Assembly (NCBI RefSeq): GCF_902806685.2
Contig: NC_048539.1
Span: 3,608,501-3,672,500 of the forward strand
DNA: 64,000 nucleotides
Source of the DNA: Maniola hyperantus
Taxonomy: Eukaryota; Arthropoda; Insecta; Lepidoptera; Nymphalidae
Direction of reading: 5' to 3'
In this document: positions 53,101-63,612 of the stretch, piece by piece
Position numbering within the stretch: position 1 is the first letter of the stretch
Layout of the letters: each line of letters begins with the position of its first letter
Position numbers and translations under genes: made by a program
The notes under the pieces: generated by a model
Seen by the model: only the letters and a program-made list of their open reading frames with translations
What the model was told of the DNA's origin: nothing
The model's database searches: none

Positions 53101-55248
53101 GCTTTAAATTTGGACCCCAATTTCCTGAATCGATTATCTCAGCTATACATCGGTGCCGGACATATTCATGGTGGGTGTAATTTTGTTACTCGCTATATTA
53201 TGGACTAAGAGCTACATCCCCACCTAACACTACAAAGAGTAATAGAGACAGAGCCAGCGCGTGCCAGACCTTCGTTATTTTATAAAAGCTGAAAGTTTTT
53301 CTGCATATTGTCCCCAACACTGGAAGGAACGATCCGCGACTATGAAGTCTGGATTATGGTGGCTTTGGCAGATAACATGTAACAAAGGTATAAAATAATC
53401 TTACGTCAAAGTAGATAGGTAAAGTGTAATTTTTATAGTTTCTTCGGAATAGTATTAGAAATCAAGTCATGCATTGCCAGACACTTAATCATACCAACCT
53501 CCTGCCAGACACCCCTTCTAGTGTTGGGGACAATACGCAGATAAACTTTCAGCTTTTATAAAATAACAAACGTCTGGCCCTCACGGGCTCTCACCTTATA
53601 ATAGAATTCGAATCTAAAATTAAATGGAATTACCTAGTAAAATTATTTTGGATAAAAAAATAATTTTTATTTCTTTTGGATGAAAAATAGAAGGTTTGGG
53701 ACACCGGTTAGGTGCAGGTGTAAAGTAAAGTGGTCCGAAGATGCAGAAAATTTTTGATGTCGGCGCGGCGCGCAGGTCTATTTTCATTATCCGCTCCAGC
53801 GTCGGGCACCCAACTCGTGGGTGCTGTCAAAAGTTGGATAACTGTCAGCCGCCCACGTCATGGGCGCAATTGAAAAATATGAATAAATCTCATTTGAATT
53901 GATATCAAAAAAGATGCTGCGCCTCGTTTCCTTCGATCTGCAGGTATGCATTGCGCCTTAGTTTCTGAATTTTTCATCATTTTGTAGATGAAGACATCCC
54001 AAACCCAGAGTTCAATGCACAAATGGACGTGGAAGCCTACCACGTGGTAGCCCAACATGCGACCCCTGATAAAGTGACCGTTTTCCCCTTCTCACAAACT
54101 ATGCGCTATTTGAACTTTAGTCGGGTGAGTTTTTGAAAAAATCTCACATAAAATCAGTACCCTTATTATAAATGCGAACGTACGAATTTGTCTTCACTTT
54201 TTCAAATACTACTGTAGGGTCAGCAACAAAGCTAGGTTTGCACCTGCCAGTACAAGCGACTATGAACAGGTGCATAGCTTTGTTGCTGACTGTACTAGTA
54301 AGTAGATAAGTACTTCCAGTTAGGCAACCCCCATATAGGTAGGTAATCTATAGCGGTTGCCTATCTGTAATTTTATGACTAAGCATAATATCTTTGCTTA
54401 TAATAAATACACCACCTTTTTCACAGGAATGGAGAGAACAAGTATTAGGAGCAATAAACACTGACATAATCAAAGCACAAAATCTGTATGAAAAGGTTTC
54501 ACTGGAAAGAGGTGACCGGTGGCAGGCGCTCGATCCGGCCACTGTGGCCATCGCCCTTAAGCCTGACCTGGTCGAGGAGTACAAGTACTCCAAGAACGAT
54601 ATTACGTTATGCGGTATGTCTTTAGGGTTGCCCACCACGAGGACAAGACCAAGACAAAGCCAATACAAGACCAAGACTAACACACACTAAACTTAAACTA
54701 AACCAAGACACATCCAAGACAAGAATAAGACTGTACAAGACCAAGACACGAGGAAGACAAGACCAAGATACGAGCAAGACAAGACCAAGATTAGACAAGA
54801 CCAAGAACAAGACACGAGAAAGACAAGACCAAGATTAAACAAGACCTGTTAGGCTAACATGCGCACCACGAGAAAATTTTGTCTACGCATTTACTCGTCT
54901 TATTTGTATGAAGAAACACGAGATAATGCGTAGACAAAATTTTCTCGCGGGGCGCATGTTAGGCCCTCAGGACACGACAAAGACAAGACGCGAGCAAGAC
55001 AAGACCAAGATTAGACATGACCAGAACACGACAAAGACAAGACCAAGACACAAACAAAACAAGATCAAATCACGTTCACACTTTTTTCTCTGAGAACACT
55101 TAATAACGTGCTTTTCTTTTCAGGTAGTAAACGAGGAATCAACACCAACGAGTTTGTGGACAAAAAGGATGCTAACGTTAGGATTGCTTATTCTGTGAAA
55201 ACGGATGAATATAGACAATTTCTTTTAGAACTTTTTGCTCTTGAATAG
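50140..55248 (+). CDS. nucleoside hydrolase-like protein 2 (IUNH family), 8 exons, first exon out of frame
   Basis: Exons 2-8: 51071-51166, 51538-51637, 52053-52221, 53054-53170, 53988-54124, 54427-54613, 55124-55248. All are open with GT-AG introns and the same phases as the paralogue at 38746; exon lengths are identical for exons 3, 5 and 6. Motifs: KIIIDNDAGGDDAMAIF (DxDxGxDD), LTTGNGNTNED, YYGKDGLGD, LGALTNVAMAL, PEFNAQMDVEAY, ALDPATVAIAL. As in gene 1, the His before the C-terminal Asp is missing (Ala here). The candidate first exon is 50140-50212, with a good ATG context and donor. From that ATG it reads seven further codons (NVLCVLL) and stops at TGA. A signal-peptide-like frame (CASVILCLISVSLDICSCE) ends in the right phase but has no ATG, so one base appears missing, or another leader exon is used. 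Whether it makes protein is open. Confidence 0.8.
50359..50630 (+). repeat. family B repeat, left part
   Basis: 'ttagggttccgtacatcaaaaggaaaaaggaaccc' to 'gaatttgtgtttaggtacatcacataaaaattgaaatgtgttcatg'; its downstream piece is what became amplified in the tandem array that follows. Confidence 0.8.
50631..51008 (+). repeat. 98-bp tandem array, four copies, each with a TGACGTCA site
   Basis: Units start at 50631, 50729, 50827 and 50925 (exact 98-bp spacing) and are almost identical ('taagataactataccaagtggggtatctctataatctgacgtcataaaagatttttgcttg'). The palindrome TGACGTCA, the CREB/ATF consensus, is at 50667, 50765, 50863 and 50961. The first part of the unit is family B sequence. The array ends about 60 bp before exon 2 of nucleosidase 2. 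Confidence 0.95.
51264..51480 (+). repeat. family A2 repeat
   Basis: Head eroded ('actagctgatgcgtccgcgtgg'), end 'caacaaacaaacacactttcgcatttataataagtgtacc'; in intron 2 of nucleosidase 2. A single unit related to the E-box array precedes it (51210-51255). Confidence 0.75.
52266..52490 (+). repeat. family A1 repeat
   Basis: 'actagatgatgcccgcgacttcgtttgcgtgga' to 'catttataatattagtatgg', with a SINE-3 copy (52498-52780, minus) directly after it. Confidence 0.8.
52498..52780 (-). repeat. tRNA-derived SINE-3
   Basis: Body with 'gtttgagaacattatggagaactctcag' and the head end 'ggatcgaacctacgacctcccgcataggagg', relative to other SINE-3 copies. Confidence 0.7.
52798..53016 (-). repeat. family A3 repeat
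   Basis: Reverse of the consensus from 'atctatataaaagg' and (TGAC)n to 'gacgaagtcgcgggaataagctagt', ending 38 bp before exon 5 of nucleosidase 2. Confidence 0.8.
53250..53591. repeat. MITE family F copy
   Basis: Left end 'agagccagcgcgtgccagaccttcgttattttataaaagctgaaag' and right end 'aaactttcagcttttataaaataacaaacgtctggccctcacgggctct' are inverted; in intron 5 of nucleosidase 2. Confidence 0.8.
54640..55075 (+). repeat. degenerate purine-rich tandem repeat (GACAAGACCAA-like)
   Basis: Irregular repeats of 'gacaagaccaaga' and 'cacgagcaagacaaga' fill intron 7 of nucleosidase 2, giving a long nearly T-poor strand. A MITE (54854-54962) splits the tract. Confidence 0.85.
54854..54962. repeat. short MITE/foldback inside the purine tract
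   Basis: 'gctaacatgcgcaccacgagaaaattttgtctacgcat' and 'atgcgtagacaaaattttctcgcggggcgcatgttag' are inverted arms of about 38 bp around a 33-bp centre. Confidence 0.8.
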
Positions 55249-55299
55249 TTCTTAAATAATTAGATTGATCTTCTTCTTGATGTTGAAATTTATTAGAAA

Positions 55300-55305
55300 A
55301 ATAAA
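55300..55305 (+). terminator. polyadenylation signal of nucleosidase gene 2
   Basis: AATAAA about 52 bases after the stop codon. Confidence 0.6.
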
Positions 55306-55767
55306 ATCATTGTGTTTTTGATTTGCCTGTAACGTAGTAGGTACAATTAAAATATATCGAATAAAAATATAGGGACAAAGTGAAATAAATTAATAATGTA
55401 CCGATTTAAAAAAAATCTTAATAGCGGCATTTAATTAAATTAACTTTAACTTTTCATAACTTTACTTATGACATCTAGTAGAAAATGGTGGAACTTGGTG
55501 GCAACACGCCCAAAAGTCAGAACCTTCAACCAAGTAGTCTAAAAGTTTTCGACTAGATGACGCTTTTGAAAGGATTTTTAAACTAATAACTAAAATATTA
55601 TTTTTGTACATGACTGTTTACTATTGTATTTTTCTGTCTCATAATTGTCTGTTTTTTCGTTCCTTTCTGGTTGTAGAGATTTAAACGTTAATCTTGCAAA
55701 TATCACTAAAAATATATAAGTAGGTAGGGGTACTTACCTATAACAAAGTAAATCATGTATTATAAAA

Positions 55768-56035
55768 CTGATCAAGTGTGAGTTGGACTCGCACACGAAG
55801 GGTTCCGTATCATCGTACTTAGAGATACTCAGCACAATTTTTTATTCATTTTTATGGCGGCCATTTTGAAATTTTTAATATTTAATGTTATAGCGGCAAT
55901 AGAAATACATATTGTGTGAAAATTTCAACTCTCTACCTATTACGGTTCACAAGATACAGCTCACTGACAGACAGACGGACGGACGGACAGCGGATGCTAA
56001 ATAATAGGGTACCGTTGGCACCCTATTAGTTTTTT
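55768..56035. repeat. family L repeat
   Basis: 'actgatcaagtgtgagttggactcgcacacgaagggttccgtatcatcg' to '(acgg)n... agggtaccgttggcacccta'. Confidence 0.6.
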
Positions 56036-56624
56036 AGGGTACAAAACCCTACAAAACTTTTACACTTATTTACGTAAGAGACACAAAGCTAGACCGCATC
56101 TAAGACACGGTAATATTATTCTAAAAATCTTGAACATGGACATTTTTATCTCAAAAAAGTTCCCAAGGGTTTCTTGAAAAACTAATTCATGCGGAAGAAG
56201 CATCAGCTAGTAAATTATATTAATGAAATTGTTTGGAAAAGTTCCGAATAGCTCATTTTATTACACATTGAAGCAATTATCGAAGTCACGCATGTTGGAT
56301 AGTCCCGGACGATAAAAGGAGATCACAAAAACATTCATCGGATTCTTGATCGCGGAATGTATGGAGCTTTTATATGCGTCAGATAGAAGATTTTATCGGT
56401 CGTAAAAACAGATAATATTTATGTAGTTTTTTGATAACTGAGACCAGAGATAGAGATACGTTGGAAAACCCAAACCATAGATGTAGCCCAAACATACATC
56501 AGTCAATTGAAGAGGAAGTGGGAACTGGGAAGGTCATGATCGTAAGAGCGATGGTTGTTGGAGCCGGAAAGTCCCTAGAGTGTAGAGCGTACCTTGACTT
56601 TGCTCAGGCTTAATAAGCCTTTAA

Positions 56625-57022
56625 TGGACTACACAAATTTCAAACCCCTATCTTAACCCCTTTGGATTTGAATTTTCAAAAATCCATTCTTAGCGGATGT
56701 CTACATCATAATTGCTATCTGCATGCCAAATTTCAGCCCGATCCGTCCAGTAATTTGGACTGGGCGTTGATAGATCATTCAGTCAGTCAGCTTTTCCTTT
56801 TACATATTTAGAGAAGACTAGCTTATGCTCGCGACTTCGTCCGTGTGGACTACACAAATTTCAAACCCCTATTTCACCCCCTTAGGGGTTGAATTTTCAA
56901 AAATCCTTTCTTAACGGATGTCTACGTCATAATAGCTATCTGTATGCCAAATTTCAGCCCGATCCGTCCAGAAGTTTGGGCTGTGCGTTGATAGATCAGT
57001 CATCCTATTACATATTTAGAAA
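56625..57022 (+). repeat. two family A3 repeats in tandem
   Basis: 56625-56815 (head lost) and 56817-57022; both end with 'gatagatcat/cagtca' and a short 'tacatatttaga'. Confidence 0.75.
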
Positions 57023-57389
57023 AGACAAATCGCCTTCTGCACAAGTATAAAGTCAACGGCCTTCATGTGAAATGGACTGTAAACTTGTACCAAATGTACG
57101 AAGCCTACATAATAGTGACGCAGGATGACAACGATGTCGGGCTTTGTCCCGGAAATTACCCTTTGTGATAAATGAGCCATTGGACATGTGGTCCGTTTTG
57201 TGCCCGATAGATAACATTTTTTGCTTTTTTTCTGTAATAATATAGAGGTTATATCAATCACTGTGACTTGTTTGGGTTATAATATGAATAGGTAGCGTAT
57301 AAGGGGGATGGCACACAGGCAGCTACAGATTCGCTGTCGCAAAGCCAACAAGACCAATAGAGCCTGAACCAATAGTAATAATATACCAA

Positions 57390-57835
57390 AAATCCGGCCA
57401 AGTGCGAGTCAGGTTCGCGCAACGAGGGTTCCGTACTACAGTCGTATTTTTTCAACATTTTGCGACGATAATTCAAAAACTATGATGCATAATAAAAATA
57501 AATAAAAATCTGTTTTAGAATGTACAGGTGAAACCCTTTCATATGATACTCCACTTGATATAGTTATCTTACTTTGAAAATTGAAAATACTAATTATTAT
57601 TTCATGACCACAATTTTTTTTTTTTGTGTGATGTAACCACAAATTCACGGTTTTCACATTTTTCCCCTAATGTCTGCTTTAAGACCTACCTACCTGCCAA
57701 ATTTCATGATTCTAGGTCAACGGGAAGTACCCTGTAGGTTTCTTGACAGACCGACAGACAGACATACAGACAGACAGACAACAAAGTGATCCTATAAGGG
57801 TTCCGTTTTTCCTTTTGAGGTACGGAACCCTAAAA
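57390..57835 (-). repeat. family B repeat, complete
   Basis: 'aaatccggccaagtgcgagtcaggttcgcgcaacgagggttccgtac' to 'ccttttgaggtacggaaccctaaaaa'. Confidence 0.85.
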
Positions 57836-59400
57836 AAGTACCTTCGATTCAAGAGTGGATAGGCATCTTAAAGCGGGCTCCATCTTAGGATGCATCATCA
57901 CTTGCCAGCAGGTCAGATTGCAGCCAAGCGCTCGTCTATAATTAAAAAAAAATGTAACTGTGACTGACTTATTTTTGCCTGTGTGTCGTTGATGAGGCAC
58001 GTCTAAAAGGACCTTCCATAGAGTAAGTAGTTCCTTTGTTGAGAAAATAATAGATTACTACCAGAAGATATCTTCTACAATAAAGGTATACGGGAACCTC
58101 ACCAACACCCTAACTGATTTCCTGCATAATTTAAATGCAAATGGAAGTGAAATTGGATGGAGCTGGCTATTAGTTAATATACAGTCGTAGCTCGGGGAGG
58201 GTCATCTCATCTAAGGGTAATCGCATTCAATCATTGCTTCCTACCTGTGACAAATAGGGTTGCCAATATGGCATTGCGTAGGAGTTTAATCACAGTTAAC
58301 GACAGTTGGGGAACTTCTACCAAAACATCGAGGTTTCGACGTCACTGGCAGACGTCAAACGTTAGTACAGTACCTACGCGGCAGAAAGTAATGTACATCG
58401 GCCTTTAGAATGATGTTTCGGTTATGTAGAGCGTTGTCTCTGTCACTCATACCTATGTGACGTTTTGTCGGTCTCAACGACAGAGACAATGCTCTACAAA
58501 ACCGCTATCTCTTTTTAAAGGTCGATGTACATTACTTTCTGCCGCAAACTGTACATTTGACGCTGGTAGCCCTTAAGTAGCCCTATTTTTCTTTGATTTT
58601 ATGTCACCCTAATATTTGACATAATATCCTCAATTCAAGATCTAACCAAGAGTTCCCTCATTCTACTAGTTCACTCTAGTTTAATATTTTTTTTTTTTTT
58701 TAAGAATTCATTCAGTCATTTAACATCCTTTCATACTAATATTAAAATATTGAAAAAAACCTAAAGTAGGGATAATTTAATAGATCACATCTATCAGCTT
58801 TACATATAAATAATATTGTGCGCCCTCTCGCATACATTATTTCTTTAGCCACAAGGCCACCTGTACACCCTCTTATATACCTAGTTTCTTCTGTGTCTTA
58901 TATCGTTTTCTATACCTATATATCTTTGTGTGTGCAGTAAAGATTTCTTAAGAAATAAATTGAATAAATGAAAATAACTTATTATACCTACCTAATCAAG
59001 TTCCGATGACATGTAACTCGCGCTATTCTAACGTGACAACCCTAACTTGAAAGGCCATTAATTCACTGAATTTCATCAGTGCAGTTAATTTTATGCAATA
59101 ATTCAAAATTACACACACACATAGCTGTTTTATTGGCTACTGTTTTATGCACACACTACCAATTTTCTACCAGTTACCACGTAAAGGAAGGGGTTATACA
59201 TTCGAGCCGTTATGTAAGGTCATCTTTCTGGTGAATGATTTAAATAACTAATTTTCAATTTATGACGACAAAGTAACTAGATCTATTAACTATTTCAAAG
59301 TAAAACTTTTGCAAGACAAAGATCCTCTGAGATCGCAAGATCAAAGTCAAATTAGAGACAATAATAAAGTTATCTATACTTCTATACTAATACTAATAAA
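57836..59400. other. spacer with one MITE
   Basis: Apart from a SINE-C fragment (about 57870-57950) and the MITE at 58378-58545, I see no gene, RNA or matched repeat here. Confidence 0.4.
58378..58545. repeat. 168-bp foldback MITE
   Basis: Arms of about 65 bp: 'gcggcagaaagtaatgtacatcg... cctttagaa... gagcgttgtctctgtc' and 'gacagagacaatgctctac... tttaaaggtcgatgtacattactttctgccgc'; nearly the whole element is self-complementary. Confidence 0.85.
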
Positions 59401-59479
59401 TAAAATTGAAGTGGCTGTCTGTAATATCATAACTACCTCATATTAAGCTCATATGGTTATTGGAACTGTACCATAACTG

Positions 59480-59765
59480 AATCACACATTTTTAAAATTT
59501 TTGCCTGTCTGTCTGTCTGTTTGAACGGGCTAATCTTCGGAACGGCTGAACCTATTTTGACGGGACTTTCACAGGCAAGTAGAGGATTCCTAAATCGTGG
59601 TGATCCCGCGGGATTTTTAAAGGATCATGCGTATAAATGTATTTGCATCAGGACGGGCTACTACTACGGATAGGCTACTTTTTGTCCTGTAAAATCAAAA
59701 GCTCTCACCAAATTTTTAGAAACCTAAATCCACGCAGGTGAAGCCGCGGGCATCAGCTAATCTAT
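59480..59765 (-). repeat. family A-related repeat
   Basis: 'tgcctgtctgtctgtctgtttgaacgggct' to 'cctaaatccacgcaggtgaagccgcgggcatcagctaat'; diverged subfamily. Confidence 0.65.
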
Positions 59766-60038
59766 AATATAATATCTACAATACAAACTTCAAAAGATAG
59801 CAAAGACACACTCTAGCCATAGAGTAATAATTCACGCTGGTACATAATAAATTGTTGCTTTGTACTCGAACTAAGATATCCTTTAGCTTGGACAAGCTAG
59901 AAGCCCATTGATTTATCAATGAGGAACCACTTTGTACTTTACGTCACGAGTAATATTAGTTTAGTAAATAGAAAACCTGCACTTGGCCAGCGTGGTCGAA
60001 CAACTGTGGCAAAACTGACTGAATTAGACCGATAGGCA

Positions 60039-60312
60039 CCGATTCCGTTGTCTTTCTCTAGACTAAATTTAGAGTATCTGCATCCTTTTCTTTTTAACAA
60101 TGTTAAAAAGGGACAGAACATGAACTTTACATTTAAAGACTCAAAATTTTAGCGCACGCTACAAAACAGTAGGCTCGCGACTGTGGGCTAAAATCACGGG
60201 TTTTACCATCTAAAAAATTAATTTAAAACTGTCAAACTGCGTCTGTCCTTTTCATATTACATTATTAAGAAGAGGATGCGAATACTCTAAAATTTAGGTG
60301 TGCACAAAATCA
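60039..60312. repeat. family K repeat
   Basis: 'aggcaccgattccgttgtctttctctagac' to 'gtgtgcacaaaatcagtacca'. Third copy in the window. Confidence 0.7.
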
Positions 60313-60752
60313 GTACCATTCAGTAGTGAACTTTAAAGAACTGCTTGCTAATCAGGCAAACACTGAGTAGGTATAGAAATGGTATAGAATAGTTATTAGA
60401 TATTGAAGGTAAAATGTGGAAGTAGTAAATTCTACGTCACGCACCGATAGGTGCTATAGATTGTTATCGTCTTCCTTCTCCTAGTGTCAGCGTCTTCGTC
60501 CAGACTAATATTAAGTATAAATGCGAAAGTGTGACTGTCTGACAATTTCCAAATAAACATATTATTTTTCTTTCTTTCTTTTCTTTCATCACGTGGACAT
60601 ACATAGGCTATTATTTGTCCTGGGAAATCAGAGGTTTTTAGGAACCTGAATCCACATGGACAAAGTTGCGATCATCAACCATTTGGTATTGAGATAGACT
60701 TCATCATATAAGTCTGACAGACACTTGAGGTTTCTAAGACAATTATAGATGA

Positions 60753-60978
60753 TAAGATGATGTCCGCGACTTCATGGTGGTGACTTCCGCGTGGATTTAG
60801 GTTTTTTGAAATCCCGTGGGAACTCTTTATTTTCCGGGATGAAAAGTATGTCCTTCCGCGGGATGTAAGCTAACTCTGTACAAAATTTCATCAAAATCGG
60901 TTGAACGGTTGGGCCGTGAAAAGCTAGCAGACAGACAGACAGACACTTTCGCATTTATAATATTAGTATGGATTATAA
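60753..60978 (+). repeat. family A1 repeat
   Basis: Head with an inserted 'ttcatggtggtgac', then the standard body to 'cactttcgcatttataatattagtatgga'. An inverted A fragment precedes it (60505-60680). Confidence 0.75.
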
Positions 60979-61302
60979 TTCCATTGAGCATCTCTGATGA
61001 TAAAGGTACTTGCTAAATAGAAATAAGAGGTAGAAAGCCATTAAAATTTATGGCTTTTTAAATTATTTTTAGACGCATTTATTAGGAAATAGGTCTATCT
61101 GTAGGTAGATAATAGATATACAGCAATGGTTTCATGCTTTAGTGGCATTTCATGATCGCTGAATCCAATTTAATTCGGATCACGTAACAAATTAGGCACA
61201 TCAAAGTAGGTAAGTATCCTCATTCTACGAGATCATATTACCATTTAAAACTTTCCTAATTAGTAATCACTAATTACTTTAATTTCCATTTATGCCTGAC
61301 TG

Positions 61303-61567
61303 GCTGATGCCCGCGACTTCGTACGCGTGGATTAAGGTTTTTAAAAATCCCGTGGGAACTTATCAATTTTCCGGGATAAGAAGTAGCCTATTTCCGTCCC
61401 CGGGATATAAGCTAACTCTGAACAAAATTTCACCAAAATCGGTTGAACTGTTGGGCCGTGAAAAGCTGGCAGACAGACAGACAGACACACAGACAGACAG
61501 ACAGACACACTGAAAGACAGACACACAGACAGACAGACACACTTTCGCATTTATAATATTAGTATGG
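61303..61567 (+). repeat. family A1 repeat with expanded GACA/CACA tail
   Basis: 'ggctgatgcccgcgacttcgtacgcgtgga' to 'atttataatattagtatgga'; the tail has several GACA blocks separated by CAC. Confidence 0.8.
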
Positions 61568-61790
61568 ATGATAGTTGGAAAACATGTTTTGTTCGATAGA
61601 CGTGGGTGTCCCAAGGTGCTGCAGCTGCTAGAACGACCTCGCACCGAAAAGCGTAGCGGAAGACTCCCCACTAAATGGAAAAACGACATGAAACGAATCG
61701 CATGGAGAGCTGGATTCAGACGGCACAAACTTGTGACGTGTCTAAGAAGTCCCTACATTCTACAAGAGACATTTATGTCCCTCTAGAGAT
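61568..61790 (+). repeat. RTE-like LINE 3' coding end
   Basis: The frame ERPRTEKRSGRLPTKWKNDM then IAWRAGFRR corresponds to the conserved basic C-terminal region of this LINE group. It is in a shifted register relative to 43295-43725. Confidence 0.65.
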
Positions 61791-61804
61791 CCATTCCATC
61801 CATT

Positions 61805-61975
61805 TAGAGCCTACATAGCTCAACGATTAAAAGAGCGGACTGAAAACCGAAAGATCGCCGGTTCATACCCCACCCGTCGCAATATTTTCCTACCTACCTA
61901 GCACAAGCTTTACGCTTAATTGGAGGCGAAAGGGGTATATTAGTCAGCATGATAAACCTGGCTAATATTCTTTAA
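61805..61975 (+). repeat. tRNA-derived SINE-2
   Basis: 'gagcctacatagctcaacgattaaaagagcggactgaaaaccgaaagatcgccggttcataccccaccc' shows A and B boxes; the 3' part reads 'gcacaagctttacgcttaattggaggcgaaaggggtatattagtcagcatg'. Confidence 0.7.
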
Positions 61976-62093
61976 AAAAATCTGTGGAGTGTGGACTTCT
62001 TTCGGGTGACAATGATGATGATGATTTGTTAATATATTAAAACTACATCATTATTTAGTGAGTTTATGATGATAAAAGCAAAATAATATTATT

Positions 62094-62964
62094 TTATTGG
62101 GTATCTGTATCACTGTGCAGGGGAGCAGCGGTGGGAGTGACTCCAGTGAATTGCATCAACACCAGTTCATACGTCACTATTGTTCCTGCAATCTGAAACA
62201 AAAAAAAACCAGCCAAGTGCGAGTCAGGCTCGCACACTGAGGGTTCCGTACTACAGTCGTATTTTTCGACATTTTGCACGATAATTCAAAAACTATGCAT
62301 AAAAATAAATAAAATCTGTTTTAGAATGCACAGGTAAAGCCCTTTCATGTGATACCCCACTTGATATAGTTATCTTACTTCGCATATTGAAAATACTAAT
62401 TATTAGTTCATGACCACAATTTAATTTTTTTGTGTGATCTAACCCTAAATTCGCGGTTTTCAGATTTTTCCCTTAAAGCCAGCTGTAAGACCCACCTACC
62501 TGTCAAATTTCATGATTCTAGGTCAACGGGAAGTACCCTGTAGGTTTCTTGACGTAAGGGGATAAATCCGATAACCGTGAATTTGTGGTTTGCATCACTT
62601 AAAAAAAATTAAATTGTGTTCATGAAAAAAAAATTAGTATTTTCAACTTTCAAAGTGAGATAACTATACCTTTCATAATAAAAAGGGCATACCTGTGGAT
62701 TCTAAAATAGATTTTTATTTATTGTCATGCATTATAATTTTTGATTTATCGTACAAAATGACGAAAAAATACGCCTGCAGTACGGAACCCTCGGTGCGCG
62801 AGTTTAACTCGCACTTGGCCGTTTTTTTATAAAGCTTCCTATCTAAGTAAAAATAGTAAAAAAGGTATTCTTACCGCTAAAACAATTCCACGCTTCACTT
62901 TGAAGAACTGTAGACCGGTCAGTGCTACTGTTTCGCCATGAATCTGCTCTATAAATCTTTGAAC
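62094..62964 (-). CDS. gustatory receptor, last two exons (5' partial)
   Basis: Minus-strand exons 62875-62964 (30 codons) and 62094-62192 (32 codons plus TAA), both phase 0 with GT-AG borders. The first reads VQRFIEQIHGETVALTGLQF then FKVKRGIVLA. The second starts IAGTIVTYELVLMQF. The VALTG...FF...R block followed by TYxxVLxQF is the C-terminal signature of insect gustatory receptors: the start of the last transmembrane segment and its cytoplasmic end. The tail (TGVTPTAAPLHSDTDTQ) is short. These receptors form ligand-gated channels in taste neurons; the subfamily (sugar, CO2, bitter) cannot be told from so little. I could not find the upstream exon within the remaining 1 kb, so most of the gene presumably lies beyond the right edge. 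Confidence 0.85.
62208..62830. repeat. inverted pair of family B repeats filling a receptor intron
   Basis: 62208-62554 is a minus-strand copy and 62555-62830 a plus-strand copy, joined head to head at 'gtttcttgacgtaagggg'. Together they take up about 620 of the 682 bp of the last gustatory-receptor intron. Confidence 0.85.
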
Positions 62965-62967
62965 CTG

Positions 62968-63475
62968 GAAAATACAGCATAATAATCACTTTGAAGTTTG
63001 GAATGAATGAATAAATTAATTCATAATACACGTTTACCTAACCAATATACATAAAATAAAATTAAAAATCCATCTTAAAATCAAAACAATAAAATAAGTA
63101 TATATTTGCCCTTTAAGTTTCATATACGAGTAGGTAAGTAGTAATATTTCGACCCAAACGTTGTCGTTGCGTTGGGGGACCGCTTAGAATATTCTCGATC
63201 AAGTCACCTTTCAAACATAAAAAAACTATTTCAAAAATTGTTTATCCGTTTGGAAGCTACGATGCCACAGACAGACACACAGATACAAACATCAAGCTCA
63301 TCTCCTACACCCCTCTTTCTTCAGTGGTTAAAAACTTAAAGAGAAAGTAGGTACTCAGTTTGCATAATTATGTTACAGTCAAAAGATCTCATCTGGTCAA
63401 AACTACTTTTAACTACATAAACAAATGTTGGTCAAAATATTTTTGACTGAAATTTCGGTCAAAACTTCAGCCAAT
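62968..63475. other. unassigned sequence
   Basis: I see no exon on either strand and no repeat copy, apart from an 'acagacacacagataca' fragment near 63270. Confidence 0.35.
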
Positions 63476-63578
63476 GGAGGAGGTGGAGTGCGACGAGCCG
63501 ACGACCTCTGTAGCTAAATGGGCTAAGGTCGAGTAAGTGAAGCTGAATGAAGGGACATAATAATACTCTAGGGATAGG

Positions 63579-63612
63579 GTATATATAAGACTGCGTAGAG
63601 CCGTCAGCAGAG
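63579..63612 (+). promoter_or_regulatory. candidate core promoter (TATA plus initiator)
   Basis: TATATATAA at 63579-63588 is followed about 25 bases later by an insect-like initiator GTCAGCAG. No gene follows in the window. It may belong to a gene to the right or to a retroelement end. Confidence 0.3.

Noticed and set aside
54348..54810. Minus-strand ORFs rich in Leu/Val/Ser/Trp
   Set aside because: They are antisense to exon 7 of nucleosidase gene 2 and the purine-rich repeat; hydrophobicity is a composition effect.
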